64,000 nt of DNA from NCBI RefSeq assembly GCF_000413935.1, contig NZ_KE340383.1:124001-188000 (forward strand), given 5' to 3'. Shown here piece by piece: positions 17,806 through 26,155 of this stretch; position 1 is the first letter of the stretch, and the number at the start of each line of letters is the position of its first letter. The translations under genes were made by a program, and so were the position numbers. Origin of the DNA: Acinetobacter colistiniresistens. Lineage in GTDB: Bacteria; Pseudomonadota; Gammaproteobacteria; Pseudomonadales; Moraxellaceae. The notes beneath the pieces were generated by a model. It saw only the letters and a list, made by a program, of their open reading frames with translations. It was not told the DNA's origin and did no database searches.

Positions 17806-18747
17806 ATGTCTAACGAAAACCAACAGCCTACCCCAGAAGTTGAGCAAAATCCAAGTTCAGACAAAGTCAGTCCATTCCTAAGCTCGCCGCTTCCTCAAGG
17901 AGCGCCACAAGGTCAGCAGCAGTCTTTACAACAAGGTGCAGCAGCGACCTCAACAGCTTCGATCCCCAAATACAATCTACCACGCGGCGCCAATACCGGT
18001 AATGTGGGCGAAACAACTCACTTTGGTTTTCAAACCGTAAGCAGTGATGATAAAGCACAGAAAGTTGCAGAGGTTTTCCACTCGGTTGCCAGCAAATACG
18101 ACATCATGAATGACTTGATGTCATTCGGTATTCACCGTCTCTGGAAGCGCTTTGCGATTAATATGTCTGGCGTGCGTCGCGGACAACATGTGCTTGATAT
18201 CGCAGGTGGTACAGGTGATTTGGCTAAAGTCTTTAGCCGTGAAGTCGGCCCTCAAGGCCATGTGGTTCTTTCAGATATTAACGAATCTATGTTAAATGTG
18301 GGTCGTGATCGTCTAATCGATGCCGGCTGTACCAATGTGGATTTTGTGCTTGCCAATGCAGAAACGCTTGAGCCATTTGCCGATAATAGTTTTGATTTAG
18401 TGACGATCAGCTTTGGTTTGCGTAACGTGACCGATAAAGATGCGGCATTGCAAGCGATGTACCGTGTCTTGAAACCAGGTGGCCGTTTACTGATTCTCGA
18501 ATTTTCTAAACCTGTATTTGAACCATTTTCAAAACTCTACGATCTTTACTCATTCACGGCATTGCCGATTATGGGTAAATTGGTGGCCAATGATTCGGAA
18601 AGCTATAAATACCTTGCCGAATCAATTCGTATGCACCCAGACCAACGTACCCTCAAAGGCATGATGGAAAATGCAGGCTTTCAAAGCTGTGACTACCACA
18701 ACTTAACGGGTGGTATTGTTGCGGTTCACCGTGGATTTAAACTTTAA
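17806..18747 (+). CDS. ubiE: Ubiquinone/menaquinone C-methyltransferase UbiE with N-terminal extension
   Basis: SAM-dependent C-methyltransferase of ubiquinone synthesis. The conserved protein begins at ETTHFGFQTV (about residue 69) and continues with FHSVASKYDIMNDLMSFGIH and SAM motif I VLDIAGGTGDLA (129-140). 313 aa against about 251 in E. coli: the first 60 or so residues are a Gln/Pro/Ser-rich, presumably disordered extension. Start ATG 17806 has TAGGAGA 6 bases before it, and no internal ATG precedes the core, so the extension seems genuine. It is first in ubiE-ubiJ-ubiB, 11 bases before ubiJ. Confidence 0.95.
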   Translation: MSNENQQPTPEVEQNPSSDKVSPFLSSPLPQGAPQGQQQSLQQGAAATSTASIPKYNLPRGANTGNVGETTHFGFQTVSSDDKAQKVAEVFHSVASKYDIMNDLMSFGIHRLWKRFAINMSGVRRGQHVLDIAGGTGDLAKVFSREVGPQGHVVLSDINESMLNVGRDRLIDAGCTNVDFVLANAETLEPFADNSFDLVTISFGLRNVTDKDAALQAMYRVLKPGGRLLILEFSKPVFEPFSKLYDLYSFTALPIMGKLVANDSESYKYLAESIRMHPDQRTLKGMMENAGFQSCDYHNLTGGIVAVHRGFKL

Positions 18748-18758
18748 GGTTCTCAGAT

Positions 18759-19436
18759 ATGTGGTCGATTTTAGCACTCGGTGCAGTCGAACGTATCATT
18801 CATCATGTGATTGACCTGGATGCGATTACCCGCATTCAGCTCAACCAACTGCAAGGCCAATTATTGCGGGTTGTGATCGATAGTCCACAACTCTCGGTTG
18901 ATGTGTTTTTTGATGAAAATAGAGTTCGCCTCGAACCGACCGTGACTGGACACAGTCAAAGTCCGTCTATTTTTGAACAACGTCCCTTTGATCCCCAACA
19001 TAAAATAACGGATGCAACCGCAACCCTACATGTTGAAAATAGCGTTGAGCTGATTAAGTTACTGCTCAGTGACATGGATCAGATTGGCAATATTCCCTTG
19101 CAAGGTGATTACCACCTATTGCAGGAGATTCAAAAAATTATGCAGCAGGCCGAGCCTGATCTGGCAGCGCATTTATCACCTTGGATTGGTCCACAACTGG
19201 CACATGAGCTTGGTAAAATTCAGCTTGCACCGCAACAGCTCAAACGCTCACTGCAAAGCCATTTATTTTTTGTTGAAGATGCCTTAAAAGAAGATAGCGG
19301 TTTATTTGCTCCACGCTGGCAAATGGATGATCTCAATCGTGAGACACGTCAACTGAACCAAGAAATTGACCGTTTGGCAGCCAAGCTGCAACAGCTCAAT
19401 GCCCAATTCAATCCCTCAAAGCCCACACAAGACTAG
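18759..19436 (+). CDS. ubiJ: Ubiquinone biosynthesis accessory factor UbiJ
   Basis: 225 aa. The N-terminal SCP2-like lipid-binding domain (about 15-115) is followed by a helical C-terminal region with a coiled coil in the last 30 residues (RETRQLNQEIDRLAAKLQQL). UbiJ binds ubiquinone intermediates and, with UbiK, supports the cytosolic Ubi complex. Identification relies on the position between ubiE and ubiB and on the SCP2-like pattern; the sequence itself is divergent. It overlaps neither neighbour. Confidence 0.88.
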   Translation: MWSILALGAVERIIHHVIDLDAITRIQLNQLQGQLLRVVIDSPQLSVDVFFDENRVRLEPTVTGHSQSPSIFEQRPFDPQHKITDATATLHVENSVELIKLLLSDMDQIGNIPLQGDYHLLQEIQKIMQQAEPDLAAHLSPWIGPQLAHELGKIQLAPQQLKRSLQSHLFFVEDALKEDSGLFAPRWQMDDLNRETRQLNQEIDRLAAKLQQLNAQFNPSKPTQD

Positions 19437-19448
19437 GTAAGACTTTAT

Positions 19449-21068
19449 ATGATTCCGCATGTTACACGGTTACTCGAACTCTGGCGTATTGCAGCACACT
19501 ATCGCCTTGATACCTTGTTCCCTGCGGAAGAATTGCCAGTAAAAGCACGTCATGCATTAAACATCATTAAAATGCATCCTGCGGCGTGGTCAAGTCGTGA
19601 GAAGAAAAATCCGCTGAAGCTTAAGCAAGCCTTAGAAGATATGGGGCCATTGGCAATTAAGTTAGGACAATTGCTGTCTACACGCCGTGATTTGATTCCA
19701 CCTGAAGTGTTATCACAATTGGTGTTATTGCAAGACCGTGTCAAACCCTATGATACCCAACTGGCCAAGCAACGTATTCAAGAATCACTGAAAGCAGACG
19801 TAAGTACCCTGTTCTCTCGCTTTGATGAACAGCCACTTGCAGCAGCATCGATTGCTCAGGTCCACACCGCGGCTTTGCATGATGGCCGTGAAGTGGTGGT
19901 GAAGGTCACTCGCCCAGATATTCGTCATCAGATTTTACAAGACTTTGAAATTCTGACGTGGTTGGGTGACTGGCTGGAAAATCGTTTAGAAGCAGCACGT
20001 GCCCTGCACCTCTCAGAAATTATCCAAGACTATCGTCAAATCATTTTAAATGAGCTGGATTTAAGTCTGGAAGCCGACAATACCCGCCGTATGCGTCACT
20101 ACTTTACGGGCTCAAGCATGATGTATGTGCCTGAAGTGTATATGGACAGTGCAAATGTGATGGTGGCGGAACGGATTACTGGGGTTCCTATTTCAGATAC
20201 GGCCACTTTTGATCGTTTAGGTATGGATCGTGCGGATCTGGCAGAAAAAGGCTTAACCATTTTCTTTACCCAGGTGTTCCGTGATAACTTTTTCCATGCC
20301 GATATGCATCCGGGAAATGTCTTCGTCGAGACCATTAATCCAAGCAATCCACGTTTTATCGCCTTAGACTGTGCCATTATGGGCGAACTGTCGAAGCATG
20401 ATCAGATGACGGTTGCACGGATGCTACTCGCGGTGATGAACAGCAACTTTATGCAGTTGATTCAAATCGTGCATCAAGCCGGCTGGATTCCACCGGGTAC
20501 TGATCAAGATGCCTTGTCACGCGAGATGCGTCGTACTGTTGGCCCAATGGTCTCCAAACCGATGGATCAACTGGATTTCGCTGGTATTTTGATTCAGGTA
20601 ATGGATATTGCCCGCCGTTTCCATTTGGAAATTCCGCCGCAACTGATGCTGTTACTGAAAACACTAGTGCATGTTGAAGGTCTAGGTACCGATCTTTATC
20701 CACAACTGGATATCTGGAAACTGGCGAAACCGATTCTAACTGAATGGGTCAAGGCCAATATGAATCCAGTCAAAAATATGAAAGAACTGGGACAACAAAT
20801 TCCGGACCTATTATTGGGTGCTCAAGATATTCCAAGCCTGTTAATTGACAGCTTAAATGGTTTGAAAAACCAATCTGCATGGCACGATAAACAGCTCCGT
20901 GAAATTCAGCAAATGCGTCTACAAATGCAACAGCAACAACGTCGTAGCTGGATGTTTGGTAGTACCCTGCTGATCTTGCTCACGATTGCCATCATCAGCC
21001 CATGGTTTATCTCGGTTATTCTGATTGTACTGAGTAGTTTGATTGCCCTGTGGCGTATTGCTAAATAA
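19449..21068 (+). CDS. ubiB: Atypical kinase/ATPase UbiB
   Basis: ABC1/ADCK family member needed for ubiquinone synthesis, inner membrane-associated. 539 aa, near the E. coli length (546). Family hallmarks: KLGQ (Lys71-Gln74), the alanine-rich loop AAAS (131-134), Lys152 in VVVKV, HADMHPGNVFVE, and the metal-binding DCAIMG. Two hydrophobic segments at the C terminus (about 490-535) anchor it. It is last in the ubiEJB operon, followed by a terminator. Confidence 0.95.
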   Translation: MIPHVTRLLELWRIAAHYRLDTLFPAEELPVKARHALNIIKMHPAAWSSREKKNPLKLKQALEDMGPLAIKLGQLLSTRRDLIPPEVLSQLVLLQDRVKPYDTQLAKQRIQESLKADVSTLFSRFDEQPLAAASIAQVHTAALHDGREVVVKVTRPDIRHQILQDFEILTWLGDWLENRLEAARALHLSEIIQDYRQIILNELDLSLEADNTRRMRHYFTGSSMMYVPEVYMDSANVMVAERITGVPISDTATFDRLGMDRADLAEKGLTIFFTQVFRDNFFHADMHPGNVFVETINPSNPRFIALDCAIMGELSKHDQMTVARMLLAVMNSNFMQLIQIVHQAGWIPPGTDQDALSREMRRTVGPMVSKPMDQLDFAGILIQVMDIARRFHLEIPPQLMLLLKTLVHVEGLGTDLYPQLDIWKLAKPILTEWVKANMNPVKNMKELGQQIPDLLLGAQDIPSLLIDSLNGLKNQSAWHDKQLREIQQMRLQMQQQQRRSWMFGSTLLILLTIAIISPWFISVILIVLSSLIALWRIAK

Positions 21069-21085
21069 AACCTAGATCCCGAATC

Positions 21086-21117
21086 AAAGGCTGTATCGAT
21101 TGATACGGCCTTTTTAT
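21086..21117 (+). terminator. Terminator of the ubiEJB operon
   Basis: AGGCTGTATC, GATT loop, GATACGGCCT (10 bp with one G-U pair), then TTTTATTT. It lies about 18 bases after the ubiB stop codon. Confidence 0.85.
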
Positions 21118-21139
21118 TTGGCAGAACAATCCGATTGAT

Positions 21140-21267
21140 CTACACATTCGCCGCAGCCACATCATCTGAGAGTCCCAGCTCAGTTTTCACACTTTAGGCA
21201 ATATAAACATCCAATTCAGGCCATTATTAGCTAAAAACTTTTCATCCTTGAGCAGATCGCTCATCAT
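21140..21267 (-). pseudogene. Possible remnant of a degraded coding sequence
   Basis: The minus strand reads MMSDLLKDEKFLANNG... to a stop at 21187. In another frame it continues as VKTELGLSDDVAAANV to a stop at 21140. Both pieces look protein-like and would join after a one- or two-base frameshift, suggesting the end of a decayed gene between ubiB and the b561 gene. I do not recognise the family. Chance is a real alternative, since the pieces total only about 40 residues. Confidence 0.25.
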
Positions 21268-21315
21268 CGGCTAAGTATTGAAATGTATCAGCACAGATTT
21301 TAAAGGAAGAACAGC

Positions 21316-21915
21316 ATGAGTTTAAAAAATAGTAGGGATAACTATGGCTCGATTGCAAAATGGTTGCATTGGAGCACAGCACTGCTTTTTTTATGTGCCT
21401 ATTGCAGTGTTTATTACCGACACTGGTTTACCGAAAAAGGAACACCTGAGAACTGGACGGCTTTGCAGCTACATCTTTCTGTCGGTATCAGCATTGCCGT
21501 AATTATTAGTCTCCGAATCATTTGGCGGCTAAGCAATCCACAACCCAAATTAGAACCTGCAAGTCCACTCGCAACATTTGCTGCACATGCTGGACATTTT
21601 GCACTGTATGCCATCATGATCATTGCACCGCTTACAGGCTACTTGGGTACAGGCGTCAATACAGAGTTTTTCTTTTTATTTGAGATTCCCAAATTCGAAC
21701 AGACTGCATTGTTCCATAGTTGGGTCACCCAGGGTTTAGGCTTAAGTTTTGAACAGTTCGAGAAGCCAATTGATTTTATTCACAAAGAAATTCTTGGGAA
21801 ATGGTTGATCTGGATGCTGATTTTAGGGCATGCAGGTGCGGCCCTTTATCATCACTATATCAAGAAAGATCGCACCCTGATCAAGATGACTACAGGCAAA
21901 GATCCTTCAAAATAA
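21316..21915 (+). CDS. Cytochrome b561 family protein
   Basis: 199 aa with four predicted membrane helices, the cytochrome b561 (bacterial CybB) type that moves electrons at the inner membrane. The haem-ligand candidates are His18 (WLHW), His53 (LQLHLS), and the His172/His179/His180 cluster in the last helix (GHAGAALYHHY). An insertion of about 35 residues between helices 3 and 4 (115-150) is larger than in E. coli CybB. ATG 21316 has AAGGA 9 bases upstream. It is a single gene. Confidence 0.85.
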   Translation: MSLKNSRDNYGSIAKWLHWSTALLFLCAYCSVYYRHWFTEKGTPENWTALQLHLSVGISIAVIISLRIIWRLSNPQPKLEPASPLATFAAHAGHFALYAIMIIAPLTGYLGTGVNTEFFFLFEIPKFEQTALFHSWVTQGLGLSFEQFEKPIDFIHKEILGKWLIWMLILGHAGAALYHHYIKKDRTLIKMTTGKDPSK

Positions 21916-22050
21916 TCCAGATCGAGCTTTTGCTAAAATTACAGACCAGTACCTTAGGCATTGAGCCAGAACAGATTTCATTTAAAAAAATCATCGGGAT
22001 CAGTTAAGATCAAGGCTGACTGATCTAATAAACCTTTAAAAGAATAAACA

Positions 22051-23367
22051 ATGAAAATACCTCATTTTGCCATTGTGGGTGCTGGAACCGCTGGACTGGC
22101 AACAGCGATTTTGCTTGCACGCGAAGGTAATCACGTCACTATTTTTGAACACGTGGATGAGCTTTCTCCTGTCGGCGCTGGTTTGTTGTTACAGCCCGCT
22201 GGCTTAGCCGTATTTGAACATCTAGGCGTGCTTGAGTATGCCCTAAAATTTGGTGCTAAAGTCACAGGATTAGAAGGTCAACTTCCCAATAAACGTCTGT
22301 TAGTCAATAGTCACTATCATCAAGCAGGCAGCAATCTCTATGGCCTCGGCATTCATCGCGCCAGCTTATGTCATGTGCTAACCCACAAACTGGCTGAATA
22401 TGCCGGTCAAGTAACATGGAGAATGGGCCATAGTGTTGAGCATATTCAAGAACAGCAAAATGAAGTTCGACTGTTCGGCATTCAGCAGCAACAAACATTT
22501 GATGATGGCTTTGATGCCGTCTTGATTGCCAATGGCGCACGCAGCCAGTTACGCCCTTCTGCATGGGTGAAAGTCGATCAGGCTTATCCTTGGGGTGCGG
22601 CATGGAGTATCGTGCCTGAATGCCCAACACTTGATCCTGCAATTTTGCATCAGTTTTATGACCGCTCCAAAATCATGATGGGGGTATTACCTACCGGTGC
22701 AATCCCAACCGCCCCTCAGCAACGATTGTCGAGTGTGTTTTGGAGTTTGCCCAGCAAGCAACTGCACACATTCTTAGAAGATGAATCCGCAAAGCAACAA
22801 TGGTTAAAACAAGTATCTGACCGCTGGCCTGATGTGGCGGAATGGCTCAAACAGCTGTTGTCGAATCAACAGCATCAACCACAATGGTTGTCTGCGCAAT
22901 ATCGCGATGTGGTAATGTCTCAATTTGGGCAAGAACGAATCGGGGTGATCGGTGATGCGGCGCATGCCATGAGTCCACAGTTGGGACAAGGGGCGAATAT
23001 GGCCTTGCTGGATGCTTGGGCCTTTTCGCAATCATTGCAAATAGCACAAAAACATCAGCAAATTGACTGGTCGATACTATGGCAACATTATCATCAACAA
23101 CGGCGTTCTTCGACCCAATTCTATCAGTTCCTCAGCCGCCTACTCACGCCACTGTATCAATCAGATCATTGGTGGGCGGGTGCTATACGTGATCTGACCT
23201 TTCCGTGGATGTATCAGATCCCGTATTTCCGTAAAGAAATGGCAATCACCATTTCTGGTTTAAAAACAGGACTGTTTCAGCAACTCGATTATCAACAAGT
23301 GGCACAATATACAGAAAGCGACAATAGCTTTAGTATCAAACTTGAATCTCTACCTGAATATAAATAA
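22051..23367 (+). CDS. FAD-dependent aromatic-ring-type monooxygenase
   Basis: 438 aa flavoprotein hydroxylase of the UbiH/salicylate-hydroxylase group. The dinucleotide-binding motif GAGTAG is at 10-15, the basic/acidic FEH turn follows, and the second FAD motif GDAAHAMSPQLGQGAN lies around residue 300. The C-terminal 60 residues go beyond the common fold. The substrate cannot be told from sequence. A VOC-family protein starts 12 bases downstream, so the two may process one aromatic or quinone-like compound. The ribosome-binding site is weak. Confidence 0.8.
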   Translation: MKIPHFAIVGAGTAGLATAILLAREGNHVTIFEHVDELSPVGAGLLLQPAGLAVFEHLGVLEYALKFGAKVTGLEGQLPNKRLLVNSHYHQAGSNLYGLGIHRASLCHVLTHKLAEYAGQVTWRMGHSVEHIQEQQNEVRLFGIQQQQTFDDGFDAVLIANGARSQLRPSAWVKVDQAYPWGAAWSIVPECPTLDPAILHQFYDRSKIMMGVLPTGAIPTAPQQRLSSVFWSLPSKQLHTFLEDESAKQQWLKQVSDRWPDVAEWLKQLLSNQQHQPQWLSAQYRDVVMSQFGQERIGVIGDAAHAMSPQLGQGANMALLDAWAFSQSLQIAQKHQQIDWSILWQHYHQQRRSSTQFYQFLSRLLTPLYQSDHWWAGAIRDLTFPWMYQIPYFRKEMAITISGLKTGLFQQLDYQQVAQYTESDNSFSIKLESLPEYK

Positions 23368-23379
23368 GCGCTGTGATAT

Positions 23380-23760
23380 ATGAAAATTAGCCATTTAGAT
23401 CATTTGGTTCTGACCGTTGCCGATATTGAAATCACCTGTCAGTTTTATCAATCTGCACTGAACTTTGAAGTGATAAGCTTTGCTGAAAACCGCAAAGCAC
23501 TACAATTTGGCAAGCAGAAAATTAACCTTCATCAACTGGGCAAAGAGTTTGAGCCTAAAGCACTTCGCCCGACAGCAGGTTCAGCAGATTTATGTTTTAT
23601 TACAGAAACCCCATTAAATGAAGTGATGGCACATCTTCAAGCGCAGCACATTGACATCGTTGAAGGTCCAATCGAAAGAACTGGGGCAATGGGGAAAATT
23701 TTATCACTCTATTTACGAGATCCTGATCAGAATTTGATTGAAATCTCGAACTATCTTTAA
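23380..23760 (+). CDS. VOC (glyoxalase/dioxygenase) superfamily protein
   Basis: 126 aa. Vicinal-oxygen-chelate fold with the opening HLDHLVLTV and metal-ligand candidates His8, His51 and Glu121 (NLIEIS). A single short module such as this is common among fosfomycin-resistance-like, glyoxalase-like and uncharacterised lactoylglutathione-lyase-like proteins. It probably forms a unit with the upstream monooxygenase. The specific reaction is unknown. Confidence 0.8.
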   Translation: MKISHLDHLVLTVADIEITCQFYQSALNFEVISFAENRKALQFGKQKINLHQLGKEFEPKALRPTAGSADLCFITETPLNEVMAHLQAQHIDIVEGPIERTGAMGKILSLYLRDPDQNLIEISNYL

Positions 23761-23851
23761 TGCCTTAATCCACGATTTTTACCCAACAAGCATAGCCAAC
23801 CCTAGTCACAAACGCTACACTAGCTGCTTTCCACTCAATGGATTTTCACTC

Positions 23852-24619
23852 ATGTCAAACTGGTTAGATGAAGTTAAATTTGATTCCAATGGTCTTGTTC
23901 CTGCCATTGCGCAACATCATCAAACTGGTCGAGTGTTAATGGTTGCGTGGATGAATCGTGAAGCTTTACAACTGACGGCTGAAAAAAATCAGGCGGTGTA
24001 TTACTCACGCTCACGCAAAAAACTCTGGCATAAAGGCGAAGAATCTGGGCACTTTCAAACTGTGCATGAAATCCGTCTGGATTGCGATGCCGATGTGATT
24101 ATTTTACAAATTGAACAGCATGGTGGCATTGCTTGCCATACCGGTCGTGAATCTTGCTTCTATCGCAAACTTACGCCACAAGGCTGGGAAATTGTAGATG
24201 CCCAACTGAAAGATCCAGCTGCGATTTATGGTGCATCAGCCAAAGTTGCAGTACATGATCACAGCCAAAATGAGCAGGTTGATGTACTTGGCTATTTAGG
24301 TCGTTTAATGCAACAACGCAAAACAGCCGAAGCGGACAGCTCTTATATTGCCAGCCTGTATAAAAAAGGCATTAATAAAATTTTAGAAAAAGTCGGTGAA
24401 GAAAGCGTTGAAAGTATTATCGCTGCAAAAGATTATGCCATGCTTGCTTCGCTAGAAAATAAACACGACCTGATTTATGAAGTGGCCGATCTGTGGTTCC
24501 ACAGCATTGTCATGTTGGGTTATTTCGACCTTGACCCACAAGTGGTACTGGACGAGTTGGCACGTCGCCAAGGTCTATCGGGCTTAGTTGAAAAAGCCAA
24601 CCGTAATCAAGAAGCGTAA
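23852..24619 (+). CDS. hisI: Bifunctional phosphoribosyl-AMP cyclohydrolase / phosphoribosyl-ATP diphosphatase
   Basis: Catalyses steps 2 and 3 of histidine synthesis. From ATG 23852 it is 255 aa. The HisI domain has the Mg/Zn site LDCDADV (Asp77, Cys78, Asp79, Asp81) and Cys95 and Cys102; the HisE domain (about 150-245) has VGEESVESIIAAKD. The open frame reaches 23738, inside the VOC gene, but only the downstream ATG begins the conserved protein (MSNWLDEVKF). It is distant from other his genes. Also named hisIE. Confidence 0.95.
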   Translation: MSNWLDEVKFDSNGLVPAIAQHHQTGRVLMVAWMNREALQLTAEKNQAVYYSRSRKKLWHKGEESGHFQTVHEIRLDCDADVIILQIEQHGGIACHTGRESCFYRKLTPQGWEIVDAQLKDPAAIYGASAKVAVHDHSQNEQVDVLGYLGRLMQQRKTAEADSSYIASLYKKGINKILEKVGEESVESIIAAKDYAMLASLENKHDLIYEVADLWFHSIVMLGYFDLDPQVVLDELARRQGLSGLVEKANRNQEA

Positions 24620-24628
24620 GCAAAGCCT

Positions 24629-26131
24629 GTGTCAAATATAGAAAAACCTAAAGCCACTTATGAGCAAGCCATTGCCATCGACAACGCCCGTCTCGGTCAA
24701 TCCTTTAAAGTGATTGCCTATGCTGGCACAGGTAAAACTACCACCTTACAGATGATTAGTGATGCCATGCCCGAACGGCGTGGCATGTATTTGGCCTTTA
24801 ACAAAGCCATTGCCTCAGAAGCCCAGAATAAGTTTCACAGCAATGTGAATTGTCGTACCTTCCACTCACTGGCCTTTCGTAGTGTTCCACGTGGAGTAAC
24901 CGACAAATTACGTCTGCCCCGCCTGAGCCCAAGTTTTATTGCCAAAGAATATCGTCTCGAACCGATTACGCTACGTCGCCTCATGGGTGGCCGTTATGAA
25001 AAATATGTACTGATGCCGAGTCGTCTGGCGAGTTTGGTTGCCAATGCGGTCAGCTACTTCTGTTCAACCAGTTCACAATATCCTGCACCCCGTCATATTC
25101 AGGCGCCAAGTTGGTTACATCTGGATGATATCGAAGCCTTGCAACAGCATCTCTATCCCGCGGTAGAACGACGCTGGCTGGAATCGATTGACCCGAATCA
25201 TCAGGCAGGCATCGGGCATGATATTTATCTAAAACTGTGGGCCCTATCTGAACCGAATATCCCTGCCGATTATGTGCTTTTTGATGAAGCACAAGATGCC
25301 GATCCGCTCATGCTGGGTATTTTACTGCGCCAGAAAAGCACGCAAGTGATTTATGTCGGTGATGCACACCAGCAGATCTATGCATGGCGTGGTGCAATCA
25401 ATGCCATGCAGCAAATGCCACTACCCGAAAGCCGCCTCACCACTTCGTTCCGTTTTGGTGAAGCGATTGCCGATGTTGCCAACAGTTTATTGGGGGCACT
25501 GAATGAAACGGTTCCCCTGCTGGGCAATCCCAACCAAAAATCCAGTGTGGTGAATAAACCGCATACCAAAATGCGTGATGCGATTTTATGTCGTACCAAC
25601 GCACGGGCGATGGAATTGCTTTTATCTGGCTTAGTGCATGGCGATAAAGTCAGTCTGCAAGCAGATCATCAAAAACTCAGTCGCTTTGTCGATGCCGCCA
25701 GTTTACTTAAACAAGGTAAACGTATCACCGATGTACCTGAATTGGCTTGGTTTAACTCTTGGCACGACGTACATGAATATTGTGAAACCAATGACGGCAG
25801 TGATATCAAACCCTTAGTAAAGTTAGTGGATGATCATGGCACTGAGCCACTGAAAAAAGCACTGGCAAAAATCACGCCGATTGAACAAGCAGACTATGTG
25901 ATTTCCACCGCGCACAAAGCCAAAGGCTTGGAGTGGGATCGTGTGCATATCGAAGACGATTACCAGTTTAAAATAAATGGACTAGAACATAAAATTACAG
26001 ATGAAGAATTAAGATTACTTTACGTGGCCTGTACGCGTGCTAAAGTAAGTTTAAACATTCATCATTTATACGACTTAATACAACAATTAAAACAGCGCGC
26101 GCCCTCAAGTCTTCGTCAGTCCGCAGGTTAA
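24629..26131 (+). CDS. UvrD/Rep-like SF1A DNA helicase (FBH1-like)
   Basis: 500 aa. Q motif TYEQ (10-13), Walker A YAGTGKT (31-37), motif II DEAQ (219-222), motif III GDAHQQIYAWRGA (244-256), motif V STAHKAKGLEWDRV and motif VI LLYVACTRAK are all present, so it should be an active ATP-dependent helicase. It is far shorter than UvrD (about 720 aa) and resembles bacterial homologues of the F-box helicase FBH1, a recombination-restraining enzyme. GTG start, 9 bases after hisI; the next gene begins 24 bases later and encodes an ATPase. Substrate and role here are inference. Confidence 0.85.
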   Translation: MSNIEKPKATYEQAIAIDNARLGQSFKVIAYAGTGKTTTLQMISDAMPERRGMYLAFNKAIASEAQNKFHSNVNCRTFHSLAFRSVPRGVTDKLRLPRLSPSFIAKEYRLEPITLRRLMGGRYEKYVLMPSRLASLVANAVSYFCSTSSQYPAPRHIQAPSWLHLDDIEALQQHLYPAVERRWLESIDPNHQAGIGHDIYLKLWALSEPNIPADYVLFDEAQDADPLMLGILLRQKSTQVIYVGDAHQQIYAWRGAINAMQQMPLPESRLTTSFRFGEAIADVANSLLGALNETVPLLGNPNQKSSVVNKPHTKMRDAILCRTNARAMELLLSGLVHGDKVSLQADHQKLSRFVDAASLLKQGKRITDVPELAWFNSWHDVHEYCETNDGSDIKPLVKLVDDHGTEPLKKALAKITPIEQADYVISTAHKAKGLEWDRVHIEDDYQFKINGLEHKITDEELRLLYVACTRAKVSLNIHHLYDLIQQLKQRAPSSLRQSAG

Positions 26132-26155
26132 AGCGCCCATGATTGAGGTCAGCTT

